Shown: one piece after another, positions 46,724-58,884 of the stretch | How the letters are laid out: each line of letters starts with the position of its first letter | How positions within the stretch are numbered: the stretch's first letter is position 1 | From: Owenia fusiformis | Taxonomy: Eukaryota; Annelida; Polychaeta; Sabellida; Oweniidae | Assembly: GCA_903813345.2 (NCBI GenBank) | Contig: CAIIXF020000005.1 | Location: 19,657,375 to 19,721,374 of the forward strand | Reading direction: 5' to 3' | DNA length: 64,000 nucleotides | The notes under the pieces: model-generated | What the model was told of the DNA's origin: nothing | What the model saw: only the letters and a program-made list of their open reading frames with translations | Database searches by the model: none | Position numbers and translations under genes: made by a program

Positions 46724-47705
46724 CAGGGTGTCCAAAAAACAGGACCGTAAGAAAGTTGAATAACTCGGTCAATTTTGCATATTTTGCCTTGAAATTTCAG
46801 AAATATTTAGTTCATTCAATGTGAAAGTTTGATAATAATCTACCAATTGAGTCAAAGACTAAAGCTCTTTACAAAACATGCCCCAAATGTGCAAATCTCA
46901 TCTCTATGCACAATTCAATCTGGCGAACAAAGCTGTTGATGATCCTCCTACACACATGTCTTTCTGAATGGACAAGTTTGTTCCAAGAACAATTGCTACT
47001 GGGGCTTACATCCTCCTGATGAAGTGTTACAGCATCCGTTGCATTCTGAACAATGCACTCCCTGGGTGGCAATGAGGAAACATGGAATCATCAGTCCCTT
47101 TTGGTTCGAAGGTGACTGGGGACTTGCTATCACCATGAACAAGGACCAGTAAGTTCTCACCAAGTTTTGGAGGGCACTAAGCACCAGAAGGGACATCTAA
47201 GGAGATAATTAAGCAGTGGTTTCAACAAGCCAATACCACCCCAACACTGCAAATGATATGCTGAAATGGTTTAGGCAATGCTTTGGTGGTCAGCTCATCA
47301 GTTGCAGAACGCAAACCATATGGGCAGCTCATTCGCCTGATCTAAATCCCCCAAATTTTTATCTTTGAGGATTTCTCAAAGCCAATGTGTATACTGACAG
47401 GCCCCTAACAATCTTAAGAGGGCAATAACTACCCCAATATTTACCATTCACATTAATGTGTATAGGTAAGGGTCATTGACAACTTTGTTCGCAGGATTCG
47501 TTTGTGCATAGAGAGGAGAAGTGCCCACTTTGAGCACGTTTTGTAAAGGACTGTAGTTTTCGACACAATGAACAGATTATCATCAAACTTTCAGAACAAA
47601 ATTCACATTGAATGAACTAAATAATTCTTAAATTTCAAGGCAAAATATGCAAAATTGACCGAGTTATTCAACTTTCTTACGGTCCTGTTTTTTTTGGACA
47701 CCCTG
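46724..47705. mobile_element. Mariner/Tc1-type relic with about 85-bp inverted repeats
   Basis: The ends CAGGGTGTCCAAAAAACAGG and the complement ending GGACACCCTG match, and the match continues through CGTAAGAAAGTTGAATAACT and GCAAAATATGCAAAATTGAC. Inside, near 47323-47400 on the plus strand, a frame reads IWAAHSPDLNPPNFYL, the C-terminal transposase motif also seen at 18.65 kb, interrupted soon after by a stop. Only parts of the transposase remain. The flanking bases do not show a clean TA duplication. Confidence 0.75.
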
Positions 47706-48572
47706 GAGGTAAATGATAACAAAGTCAATCGGACTCGGAGATATTTAGCTAGCAATCCACCAATTAACATACTTTTCCACATGTTTACCAAAATGCAATC
47801 ATTTTTACAATGTTTAATACAATTCTTTAATTTGATATGTATCAATTAGTTCTTGAAAGGAAAACTAAGATTAGTGTTCCCCATGTTATTTTCCCATTGT
47901 AAAAACTTATTCTATCCATGGTTTCAGCTTATTTTGGTCATCCAAATTCAATATCTTTAAAGTCCCCGGAGGAATCTACTTTTCCTTCTAGAAAATAAAA
48001 CATGTCTCAAAGCACATTCTACTTACACTTTTAGTGAAAATTAGATCAACATTTTTGAGATGTTGAATCGTCAATTACCCCTTTAAATCACTTAGTCTGA
48101 TTAACTTAATTATCATAACACATATTACTTTTCCTGGAGGTTATGAATGGGTCTAAACGATACACCTCTTTGTTTATGGTAAGAAAATATTCATAAGTTA
48201 GAATCGTCTGAAATTGTTTGCGATAACCTCCCTGCTCCTTTGCCCATATAGGATAAATCGGAATCGGTATCCTAGAACAATACAGCCTCGTTCTATTGCA
48301 AAACTGAACAGAAAATATTACATATCAATAATGTAAAATATAAAAACTGGAAGAAAGCAAATATGTTCTAGTTTTAAACCATTTTTGAGACTCGTATTCA
48401 AAAGGTTACTGATTTACTAGAGTGACCTATATGCTGGAATCCTTACATAACCTTACATAAGTACATCATTCACAAATACATCGTAATTATGAATTGATAA
48501 AAATACATGTTGTAGTGCGAGTTTCATTAGATGAGTGTTACATGCTAAGTTGCATGGCTTCAATTGTTCCAG

Positions 48573-48690
48573 AGTTTGTCCTATATCATAGTTCTTGCTG
48601 CAGTTTATTTCTATTTTACAAAGGAAAAGGCTGAAGACATTAATTCAAAAATACAAGATGAACTAAATGAAGAATATGACTATATTGTTG
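48573..48690 (+). CDS. Orphan N-terminal exon of a GMC-type oxidoreductase
   Basis: After an acceptor-like TTGTTCCAG, the frame reads SLSYIIVLAAVYFYF, a hydrophobic signal-anchor-like stretch, then TKEKAEDINSKIQDEL and NEEYDYIV, stopping at a GTAAGT donor in the middle of the next codon. Acidic residues followed by YDYIVVGAGSAG is the standard start of the FAD fold in GMC enzymes, so this is very probably the exon just before the GxGxxG motif. No ATG is in frame within the exon, so an earlier exon is needed. No following GMC exon was found downstream to 64 kb. It may begin a second GMC gene, or be the displaced start of the gene at 35.5-45.6 kb. Confidence 0.6.
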
Positions 48691-49990
48691 GTAAGTAAAA
48701 TGATGAAGTATGCAATAATAGAGAATGCGAGGGCAAATCCTAGCTACGAGCCTGAAGTCATTCATATTATATCTGTGGTATTTAAAAGTGGTATTTAACT
48801 TGTTTTGAAAGCGATTTGTACAAATGTATACAGATATACACACTATATGTCTATTTGAAAAAAACATTTTAGAATTTTTTTCACTTTTTAACAAATTGAT
48901 TTCACACTTTTTGAGTGGTTTTGAGTGTCATACCATGTGGGTTAAATGTCTTCTTGTTGAATGGATCGCCAATTATTTTCAACTTTTCAACAATTGCATC
49001 TGGGTCGTTGAATTCAAATAGTTGTACGATGGGGATTCATAAGAAGTGGGACTTTTCTGAGGCAGCCAGTCCCCGTGTACATATCTCAACCAAATTTGGC
49101 ACATGAACGGACTAGGATATAAAGCATTGTTTGGTGAAATTTCAATTTAACTCATGTTGTTCCCCAGCAACAACGGTTGCTATGGTAACCAAAAGTAGGG
49201 GTTAACGGAGCAGTTGAAAAATGAAGGGCTTGATTAACATAAATATGCTCATAAATATTTCAAAATGACAGTTAGTTTCAAATATTTAGTTTCATATTGT
49301 CTCAAGCCTTGTAGCCTTGAAGAAGTTTTCAGTATTAGAGATAGAACTGCATGTAAATAAGTATATCTATAGCTAGTAGAAACCCAGGGTAAAATTATGT
49401 TCTGCATGCTGAAGCTATATACAGTAATATAGATTTTCTTGCGTCCAGTACATTTTCATTGCGTCCAGTATTTTTTCGAATTTCTGAAATTTCGTCATTT
49501 CTCTTATATCAACCACTCCGAAGCTAAACTTTGCTGACTGGATGGTGTATTTTTGATTAATAATTACTAACTACTGGGATTCGTCTCCCATCGACCAGTC
49601 ACCTGAACTCATTGTAAATACTTTGAATGACACGTGTTTTTCCGCATCAATAAGACAAAATTGTGAATGCTTCATAAATATATCAAAAAAATCATATGTA
49701 GTATTGTATTGTATTCTTTATTTACCTCTTATATGTTTTGAGCTCAGCTTCATGTTTTGATTTATTAAAGGAAACAAAATAACTATGCATTTTGTTCTGT
49801 GACACCTTTCTCTGATATAAATAAAATGTTTCATTTGAAAACATGCTAAAAATGTATAACTCGATTCTGTCCGCGTGACAGTCATTTACAGAATTGTCAC
49901 ACGAATTCAATTTCAAAAATGACTGTTGGTTCCTCATCGCGAGCATGATATTCGCACCGAGCGTTTTTTCTTGAGAAGACATCGTCATAG
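48691..49990. other. Non-coding stretch after the orphan GMC exon
   Basis: I searched all frames by eye for the FAD motif GAGSAG or the GGSS and YNG segments of GMC enzymes and found none. A minus-strand frame at 49722-50003 has no family resemblance. Confidence 0.4.
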
Positions 49991-49995
49991 TACCT

Positions 49996-52112
49996 CGTCG
50001 CATGAGAATAACTTTGTACTATCTCACATTTTTACGGAACTGAGAAATCAAGGTTTGAAAGTTTAGAGGTCTGTATCCTACTTAGTATTGCTATGTGAAA
50101 CTTGATTTTTTGTTTGTCACCTGGTCTCACCCTAGAGATATCTTATATGAAATATCATACCTTGAAACAATTTACAAGATCCTTTTTTAAAACTATGGAA
50201 ATGGAGTTGATACAATTTCCCACCGGAATAACAGCTTATTTCTAATTTCAAATTGTCATATCTGATATCAACTGTTTCAACCAATCAACTCTCTAAGAAT
50301 TGGTCATGTGACTTGCAAAACTTGGAGTTATAACAATCTTATATTAAAACAAAGTATGCCAATATGCATGTTATTGTATCTAGAATGAAAAATAATGTTT
50401 TTTAAAATCAATTTCTCAAATAAGTACAATTATTTCTTAATTTTAGAATCTCAGGACACCCTTCAAAAATAATTTATTGCCTTTGAAACTAAGGCAGAAG
50501 TACAATGCATTGAAACCAATGATGCCAATACAGTCCCCCACATATTTCCCTCGGTATAAACCCTGTAGCCTAAACCTCCCAGCACATTACAATGTAGCCC
50601 CTAAGGGCCGGTCCGCTGGTCATTATCAGGTTATTTTTGATACAGACCAGTTGATTTTTTCACTGGGTAAAGGAGAATAACTTTGCAACTGGTCCGTAAT
50701 TCCATTTTGACCAGCAGGTTTCAGATCCTTAGGGCCTAAGGCATAACCAAAGAAAAATAATTTCTAATTCATTTTAGATTAATGAAAGTGATGAAACCTC
50801 GATTTAGGTAATCACATTTTGTTCATTGGGATGCAGCTATCATTATCCATTCATTTTCTGTTGTTTGCTACTCTGTGGAGTACAATTGGGAATTGAAGCA
50901 ATTGTAGAAGTGGAGACTAAGAGTGGCTCTTTGTAAAGAAATTGAACCAATTTGTTACTTTTCCAAAATAAAATGTAGATGATCTAAAAACAATGATCCC
51001 AAAAATGCAAAAGAAAGGACAAATCTGAAAAACATATTAGTAATAAAATAACTAAAAAGATCCCAGATGTTCATTGAAAAGCGCAAAGTAAATCATAGAT
51101 GAAGAGAAAATGAAATAAGTGTTTTAAGGGACTATACTAACATAAAGATAACTCCTTATTGATATAGTGTATGGTCAGTAAAAGTTAAAGCTAGTTTAAA
51201 TAGATTTAGCTTTTTTCCACAAACTATAAAACATCATTTTGAAAGAGATTTCAATAGTATACAGACAGTGATTGCCTTTGAGCAATGTAGTTCAAAATAT
51301 GACAGTTACTATTTGTTTTGATCACTATATCTAGTAGTATAACCTATTATTATGTACTATATTTGAAGAAACAAATAAGTAGTCTTTCATTTTCAACATT
51401 TAATGATGACAGCTTCGTATATGCATTTCTATTGCATTTGGCCATTCAAACCCCTATAAGATCTGGTAGCAGGGAAGATAAAGGGTACTTTTGACTGCTC
51501 ACATGATCTAATTAACTGGTCTTTTGCACTTTTCATCTTCCCTGGTAGCAAGGATTTAGGTTTCGAGGAAATTAGTAATTCTATTTCATATCATGTGGCC
51601 ATGAATAATCCAATGAGCATCCATGATACAAAGAGTAATTGAGGGCATATAATTTGAATATGCATGGGATTACACATACTGTATCATTTTATTTTTTTGA
51701 TCTACTTGTAATAGTTCTAAAACTAAAACATGAAAGGCCAGGCATGCAAACTGGCATGGTATTGTGTTACAAAACATTATTTCATTCTAGATACAATAAC
51801 ATGCATATTGGGCTGGCATACTATGTTTTAATATAAGATTGTTATAACTCCAAGTTTTGCAAGTCACATGACCAATTCTTAGAGAGTTGATTGGTTGAAA
51901 CAGTTGATATCAGATATGACAATTTGAAATTAGAAATAAGCTGTTTGTCTGGAGATGGTACAATTTCACACTGAATTCTAGCTTAATGAGAGGGAATTGA
52001 GATGGGGCATCTATCTGAGATGAAAGCCTGTGTTTCAAATAGTAAAATTCCATGTCTATCTCATTTTTTTTGAAAATGGCAGTTAGTACAAAGTTATTCT
52101 CACGCGACGACC
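49996..52112. mobile_element. Second fold-back element, arms about 0.4 kb
   Basis: GTCGCATGAGAATAACTTTG at the left is complementary to CAAAGTTATTCTCACGCGAC at the right. The inner arms match well: 50250-50405 pairs with 51757-51950, for example CTTGGAGTTATAACAATCTT against AAGATTGTTATAACTCCAAG. The loop of about 1.3 kb has a short repeat around 50600 (CTAAGGGCCGGTCCGCTGG) and AT-rich sequence with no supported gene. Confidence 0.65.
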
Positions 52113-52235
52113 TGTTTAATGAATGCCTTTAATAAAACTGACAATGGTAAATCATGTTAGTATATGTTATTAAAATTTTTCTTTGAATTAACACTACATT
52201 TTTCTTAGATTTGAATGAATGTATCATTTTGCACT

Positions 52236-53193
52236 CCTTTTTGGCTCACACAGTGAGCCTATGGGATCGACCAGGCGTCCGTCCGTTGGTCCGTCGGTCG
52301 GTCTGCCGTCCGTCCGTCTACATTGGCCGCACAAAGTAAAACTGCTATTCGGATTGAGTCATATCCACATTCATTTTATGCATATCTATAATGCCTATTT
52401 GACCTATCATCGCCATTTCCCAAGTTCGCCGAGTTTCCGAGAAAAGGCTGATTTTGACGTCAAAAAGTCAAATTTTCTGTAAATACTAGACACTTTGTTG
52501 AAGTAGAACTTTCAAATAACTTGTAGTAGTTGCAGTATATGCAACTTATGTCCTCCTAAGATCTCAAAGCTCCTGGAATTACAGTTTTTGGTGTTTACTC
52601 TATAAAATTTGACTATCATTTTCAGGAAACTTTCTCATGTATAAAGTCAATGGCAGGTTTTGTGATTGACAAGTTTCTCAAAGTTTGCCTTATACTTGAT
52701 CATTTCTTGCAATGAATTACATCATTACTAGATTTAAACATTCCCTACATATTTTCTCAATATATGTCAGCATCAAATTTTTACCATTTTTGAGATATTT
52801 GACGTCAAAAAACAGTAAAAATAAGTTATTTTTCAACTTGCTTCAATTTAAGTTTTCAAGTTTTTTTTGAAAATCATCTACAAGTTGCCAGGAGTTCAAA
52901 TCTAGGATTTGACCTTTACTTAACCTTCAGTGACCTTCGAAAGGTCACAAAAGTTGATTTTTCAAATTGATTTTTGGATGTAAATCTTGGTCAGGTTAAT
53001 CACAAAAGACTTTACTGAGCTCTGAATAAGTAAATTTTTTAAGGTCAAAGGCCATCAAACTAGGTCACACAACTGTGCTATCTAAGTTTCTCAAAGTTCG
53101 AGACTACAAATCCAAATCAATATTTTTGTTTGAAAGTCAGGATATACATTCCTCTGAAGGTTCCAAACTGTGTGAGCGCAGGACCGTGGGTCC
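52236..53193 (+). mobile_element. GGCTCACACAGTGAGCC interspersed element, copy B (uninterrupted)
   Basis: It matches copy A at 40102-41704 from the CTTTTTGGCTCACACAGTG start to the GGACCGTGGGTCC end, apart from small indels and the 631-bp insertion in copy A. It has the same GTCCGTCCG run and the TTTGACGTCAAAAAGTCAAA palindrome-like segment. It serves as the empty-site reference for the insertion in copy A. Confidence 0.75.
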
Positions 53194-53283
53194 TTTATTT
53201 AATTATACGATTTAACTAGAGTGTTTGACTTGACATAATTATTTATTTATATGAGTAACTATAAGTATAAGTAACTATTTTAG

Positions 53284-53426
53284 GAACACGACCGTTCCCT
53301 AAACGTGGCTCACTTTTGATTAAGGCCTTAAAACTCTCTTCCCTGTGCCTTGCCCTAAGTGAAATCGTGACAATAGTGAAGAAAATCAAGAGCAACACAT
53401 ATCCATTCTTAGAGCTTGCCAGGTAA
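53284..53426 (+). CDS. Possible isolated coding exon of unknown gene
   Basis: Between an acceptor-like CTATTTTAG and a GCCAG|GTAACA donor, one frame is open throughout: TRPFPKRGSLLIKALKLSSL, then CLALSEIVTIVKKIKSNTYP and FLELAR. It is basic and hydrophobic, and I do not recognise it. It is the nearest open exon upstream of the 431-codon frame, but splicing it to the acceptor at 54714 would enter a different frame that stops soon. It is therefore either unrelated or joined to an unseen exon. Confidence 0.25.
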
Positions 53427-54780
53427 CAATCGATCTATTCCTACAATCCCCTCTAAATGTTTGACAACCCTTTGTTTCTTATTGGACATTATGCAAAGCC
53501 TGTACATATTTGACAAATTGCAAAAAAATATCAAAGTCACAAATTTCCGACCTTTTTGTCATTGACGGTTTTATCAAGTTTCGGGCCGGTTTAAATTGAG
53601 TGAATGTCTATTCGAAGACATTTGAAGCGGGAGTTTGTTTATACGGGAAGTCAACCATTTTACACGTTATTGATAGGAGTATCAATTAAGACATTCTCCA
53701 TCCATTAATTTCTCTCATGTGCATTCCGTTCAAGTCTGTGTGGGGAAAATCCAGTTGCACTATATTAAAGAACATTTACACACTTGTATTAATCGTTTTC
53801 ACTGAGCAATGATTATTATGTACTTTATAATTCATAATTTCATGAAAGAAGATATATTTACATTTTATGTTAAAGACCTTATTGTTCAGTACCTTTCCCC
53901 TCAAAATCCAATATATCGATTTACTAACCGCAGAGGTAAAGGTAGAAGACCAATTTGTGTCTTGGAGAATGCAATTGATCAAGTAGGGGATTGTGGGACG
54001 TGACCCATCAATAAAATTGCATTTCCAATTGATCAGTTTACGTGAATTACCCAAAGACATATAATCGAGGAATAACAAAACCAGTTGATCAGTAAATTGA
54101 AGACAAGTCTTTTAAATGAACCACCTTCCTAATACAGTTCTACGTACATTAAACTATAAAACGTTTATGTTTGTAGTGAATCTTTTGAGGGAGAATGTAC
54201 ACACCTGAATGTTTGATCAGTGTGGTTGTTATGTATATGGCACCTGGGTTACGGCAAACTCAGTCCTCAAGCTAATTCAGTAATTCACCTTAGAATGCTA
54301 CTGGATTAAGAGAGTTCATATAAAAATGTTGTTAGGAAGGATTAAGAAGTCAAGAAAAATTACGACCATGAGGAATAGAGATCAAGAAGGATAATAAGGG
54401 GGATTAGGATTAAGGATTATCTTAATCAGGTAAATCGGCATTTTATTGATATAATTACTCGTATATTGAATCATTAGTATAAACCTAAAATAAATTCAAT
54501 GAGAGCAAATATCATTGAACATATAACGAACATCATGATTATCAAAATAATTATATTGTAATTGAAATAATTTGTTTTTGACAACACTGCTTCCTTCATT
54601 CAATTCCGAATATCAATAAAACCAACTTTTGTAAATTTGACGTTGAAAAGAAAGAACGCTACTTCTTAACTTGGAAGACATCATATTTAACAAGTTTGAC
54701 TATTAACTTTTTCAGAACTGTATACGGAACTGTCTCCGTCCTCTCTCCGTCTTCTTGTTTTATCACGGATCAGCCCGATC

Positions 54781-56076
54781 ATGGGGACAGAAATTGGAGG
54801 AAGAATACACGATGACGTCCATAACAAGGTTCGCCTCATCTCCATATCAGACTCAAGGTTTACCCGACAACGGGAACGTCAATATTTAACAAGATACAAT
54901 GAAGAGCAGCAACTTCAAATTCCCCGTAGAATCCTAGCACGCCATAGTCTTTGTACAAATCTTAAAAAACGCATTTCAAAAACAGAATTCACTTTATCAA
55001 AATCATTGACAGAAAGCAAACTTGATAGGTATAAAAGTGTTTGTTTCGGATTGAACTCCCCATGGAAAACACGTTCTGGTACCCAGTGGGAACATTTGTA
55101 TGGGAAGTCAAAAAGTGCGCCGCTGAAAAAGAACGGTAAGCTAAGTGAACCCATTTTGCGAACTGCTGATTCTCGACCAAACACCATCGGAAATTCTCAA
55201 AATTACACTACGGATACTCCAAGTTACCAGCGCGAAGCAACTTTATCGGAGAGTGTTTCACCACCAAGACTTCACCGCGAGACAACCATAGCAGACAGTG
55301 TTGCTCTTCCCACGCTCCGACCCGATACAAGGATGGTTACTCTCCGACAACTCTCGGAGATCCTCAATCAGTCGGATAAAACAGACAAAGACCACATAAA
55401 GGTGAACATCAACCATATACCAAACGGATATCCAAATATCACGGTGAACCTGAACAATGATGTGCGAATTGCGAGGAAGCCCCATTGGTTCGAGGATTCT
55501 AAGTCAATGGAAAAGCCTGGAAATGACAACGATGATGTCTCGTCCATACATAGCTCCATACTTGAAGAGCAACTAAACAAAGAAAGACACGAGAAATTCT
55601 TAGTAAAAACTGAGCTTAATACTGCGTCTTGTTTTGTACACCCCCTGAATAAGAAGTACCTAAAGGAATTGGACAGAAAGCAAATGGCAACACGAACGAG
55701 GGTAGAACATTGGATGGCTAACAATCCAGTTGGTGAGCAAGCAAATAACAATGAGATTGCGGAAGATGGTTGGCTTGAAATAACCACAGAGGAACAGAAA
55801 TATCATAACGAATCTCAATGGATTTATCAAATTGAAGAAACTCCAGACTACTTTGAAAAATTTCGAAAGGAACTCAAATTGGAACGAAATGAAACAGCTA
55901 GTGAAAGGAGCGCTAAAAATAGGGCAGCCGAGAGAAAAAAGTTACTGTATTATATGAGGCTCAAAAGAAAACAGCGAATGGGTAAACCAAACGAAACAGA
56001 CGATAAATCTGAAACATCAAAAACTCCTGCTAAAAATAAGAATGCTAAAATCGTAAATAAAACAGATATAAAATAA
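54781..56076 (+). CDS. Uncharacterised protein, 431 aa, no intron in the visible frame
   Basis: A long frame with ordinary coding composition in a region where other frames are short. The protein is hydrophilic and rich in K, R, E, N and T. The N-terminal third is basic (DSRFTRQRERQYLTRYNEEQ). The middle is serine/threonine-rich with a repeated LRPDT/LHRETT-like pattern near residues 150-185. Residues 320-345 contain EDGWLEITTEEQKYHNESQW. The tail is strongly charged (RAAERKKLLYYMRLKRKQRM, then lysine-rich). No signal peptide or membrane segment is seen, and helical or disordered structure is likely. The frame is also open upstream of the ATG to a TTTTTCAG acceptor at about 54714, so coding may start in an earlier exon. 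An AATAAA polyadenylation signal lies at 56146-56151. I do not recognise the family. Confidence 0.7.
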   Translation: MGTEIGGRIHDDVHNKVRLISISDSRFTRQRERQYLTRYNEEQQLQIPRRILARHSLCTNLKKRISKTEFTLSKSLTESKLDRYKSVCFGLNSPWKTRSGTQWEHLYGKSKSAPLKKNGKLSEPILRTADSRPNTIGNSQNYTTDTPSYQREATLSESVSPPRLHRETTIADSVALPTLRPDTRMVTLRQLSEILNQSDKTDKDHIKVNINHIPNGYPNITVNLNNDVRIARKPHWFEDSKSMEKPGNDNDDVSSIHSSILEEQLNKERHEKFLVKTELNTASCFVHPLNKKYLKELDRKQMATRTRVEHWMANNPVGEQANNNEIAEDGWLEITTEEQKYHNESQWIYQIEETPDYFEKFRKELKLERNETASERSAKNRAAERKKLLYYMRLKRKQRMGKPNETDDKSETSKTPAKNKNAKIVNKTDIK

Positions 56077-56145
56077 ACTAAAACACGCACAAGATTGTAA
56101 ATTGGTGATCTACCAGTATTATTTAGTTTGAATTAAGTGATTTCA

Positions 56146-56151
56146 AATAAA
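56146..56151 (+). terminator. Polyadenylation signal AATAAA of the 431-aa gene
   Basis: A canonical AATAAA lies 70 bp after the stop codon, followed within about 40 bp by T/G-rich sequence (GTGTTTTGGTATTTTGTG). Confidence 0.6.
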
Positions 56152-56199
56152 AACTGTGATGTAGACATGAATAATTTACTGTGTTTTGGTATTTTGTGA

Positions 56200-57080
56200 G
56201 CCCTTTAGGAGGCTAAAAGGTGACAAAAATGACACCCCACTATTAAACCTCCAAATCCCTGTTCTGAGGTCCAGGGTTTGAAATGGTACATCAAGCCCTA
56301 GTGCACCACCCCCACTAATACACACCTACCTACGGGTGTGGGGATTAGAGAGGGGGGGGGGGGCAAACGTCCATGCAAGATATATGGACTTGATTAAAAA
56401 ATATGTATCGGTCGATGGTAATTATTGTAAAGAACCTTGACGGGTAGTTAACTTATAAATAAACGATGTTTGACTTAAAAGACCGAATGGTAGAGCTACA
56501 ACATAACATCTGTAATTCCAAAGAATGCTGTTCAATTCTAATGTTTTATTTGGTTTTCTCGCTGATAATCTAAAAAGCAACCAATTCTACGAAAGTAGAA
56601 GCTATTGTCGTTGAACAATAAATCGATTTTCACCCATGTTTTTATATTCTGAATATTGTACTTTCTGAATATACTTGCGAATAAGTGCTTGCAGCACACT
56701 GTTACAAAAACACAAAGGCAAATAATACGTTTCATTTAGCGATCAGTAATGATAACAGGGGATGGCTATTAACCTGGAGAACCTACCCTGTGACTCAGAG
56801 GTTGGTCTCTCTCTGACTAAGAAAGACAATATACAGTTTTGATGTGTCCAGATCTTTATGACCCCTAAATAGCTGTTATGGCCTTTCATGGCAATTTGCT
56901 AGATGAAGGCGGAAAATACATTTAATGCAATCCTGATTTGATAACTGAATTTAGATGAGCCTCCATAATAATAGGTTATTTTGCTATTAGAATAACGGGT
57001 GTCCAGATATCAACAGCGGTGGAAAAAATCAACTTCAGTTTATTTTCATAATCCACCCTTTAAAAATTGAGAAATCATGG
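56200..57080. other. Intergenic stretch
   Basis: A G run near 56350 and the CACCCCCACTAATACACACC region look like simple-sequence or MITE remnants. Nothing else is recognised. Confidence 0.35.
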
Positions 57081-57329
57081 TATTTACAGGGTGGGCCAAT
57101 AAAAATTGGAACATTTTTCTATTTATTCAATTTTCTTTTTTATTGCAGTTCAGTCCACAAAAACTCAGATAACACTAAAATGATTATTTGTGAAAATGTT
57201 AAAGATAAAAATATGTATACAGCTGTATATGATTAATTTTGGCTTGTCATGGTCTTGATCTGTATACAGAGTGTGTCATGAAAAATTTCCATATTGTCTC
57301 TGCTTGAGACATCATTGCTCAAAATACAA

Positions 57330-58153
57330 TATCTCACACCATACAATATATGCCTTGTGTAAGGGTGTCAAACAGAAGTTTTCTTTCTGTTGTATTTTTC
57401 TTACACATCATGTTAAAGTGTTGTTCATCTTCTAAAATACCACACATATTACATAAACGTTCATCCAAAGGTCTTGGCTTAGGCTGCAAATGACAACCAA
57501 TTTCTAGATGTAATTTGTGTGAACTAAGCCTAAATCTACTAATTGCTTGTCTGTAATTTTTATTTTGTCTAACCCTCTCTTTCAAAGACATTTTTGAATG
57601 TTATGTAAGTTCTTAAAAGAGGATATTTGAAAATATCTTTCTGCCACTGAGACTTATAATTCTGATACAGTTGTTTTGTTATCTTCTTGATAAAAATATA
57701 ATCATCATCAATCTTTTGAGTTTCCCCAATATGAGAATAAATCACATTTTTTCACAATATCTGTGATTTTGTTTGACCAGGTGCCTTTAAAACCCAGTTG
57801 ACTCATTTCACCGTCATGAGTATGTGTTTTATGAAGAATGTTTCCATCAGGTGATAGATAAATTAAACGGAGCCAATATTTAATTAACTTAATTTCAAAA
57901 CGTATTTTTAATGGGTAACGTCCTAATTCTCCATAGACTTCTGGTGTTGCTGTTGATTTTCAACACCTAATAAACTTTTAATAAAAGATAAATGCATTGT
58001 CTCTATTGTCTTAAGATGTTTTTCATTGATCCACACCTCTGAAGCATAAGTTAGGATAGGTTCAACTAAAGAGTCAAAAAGGTGCAATACAAGATTAACT
58101 GATAACTGATAACTTGTATATGATTTTGAAAAAAAGAATTCAATTTGAAGCAA
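57330..58153 (-). mobile_element. LINE (non-LTR retrotransposon) 3' fragment
   Basis: The minus strand, read 5' to 3', holds three pieces of a reverse-transcriptase C-terminal region. 58153-57923 gives LVLHLFDSLVEPILTYASEV and a HLKTIETMHLSFIKSLLGV segment. Then KLIKYWLRLIYLSPDGNILH lies around 57890, and YRQAISRFRLSSHKLHLEIG with RLCNMCGILEDEQHFNMMCK lies at 57334-57591. This order (thumb, ikYW block, RFR...C..C...DEqHF block) is typical of the ends of invertebrate LINEs annotated as endonuclease-reverse transcriptases. The frames are interrupted, and the endonuclease and RT palm are missing. A TACAGGGTGGGCCAATAAAA segment at 57086 resembles a mariner-type end. Confidence 0.75.
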
Positions 58154-58403
58154 GTTGAAAAAAGACCTTTTTTAACCTTGAAAAGGCCATTAAAGGTCAA
58201 ATCTTAAATATAAAGTCAGATTTGAACTTCTGGAAACATGTCGATGATTTTGAAAAAATTGAAGTCAGTCTAAACAGTATTTGTTAAGTTATTGGAAGTT
58301 GTAAGAATTTGTTACAGACACCGATTGCCAGCGCCGATCGACAACCGCTGTTAAAAAAAACAGAGACCATAACAATATGTCACCACTTTTTGGTGGTGAC
58401 ATA
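58105..58403 (-). repeat. GGTGGTGACAT repeat family, partial copy, abutting the LINE
   Basis: Internal AAGTCAGTCTAAACAGTATT and the terminal ATGTCACCACTTTTTGGTGG with TGACAT are present. The AACAAGGCATTAACATG end is missing, replaced by LINE sequence. Either the LINE joined into it or a deletion fused the two. Confidence 0.65.
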
Positions 58404-58884
58404 AAAATGCGGTGTTGACCCCCTCCCTGAAATTAATTCCATTAAGTTTTTTTCCAAAATCTAATGTTGTAGAGATACGAGATAGATATATTGCACTCTT
58501 TTTAGAATCGATGTTTCCAGTTAAAGGGGACTAGAAAAGATTTGGATGAGTTGAGAGTAAATTTTGAAAAATATAATTTTTTTTATTTGGAAAACCCTTG
58601 GTATGATATTTAATAGGATTGATGTTGTTCAATTATGAACCACTTTGAAAAATTCAATAATACTTGGCAACATAAGCACAACACACTTGCATAACCTCTA
58701 ATTCCAATTTACACAATGTAAGATGATTTAACGCTTTTTAATTTTTTTTCTATTTTTTATTTCTACTTAATGGGACTAGTGTTGGACAAAACATAAAAAC
58801 AGTACTAAATAGAACAATTACACTCTGTTGTGTAATCACAGTACAATAGAGGAATATACACGGAAAAATTGTACAAAAATGTAT

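Noticed and set aside
50477-50680. 67-codon frame within the loop of the second fold-back
   Set aside because: It coincides with a CTAAGGGCCGGTCCGCTGG repeat-like segment and has no family resemblance.
54915-55787. Antisense frames of 63-139 codons under the 431-codon frame
   Set aside because: They are shadows of the longer plus-strand frame, which has the better composition and a polyadenylation signal.
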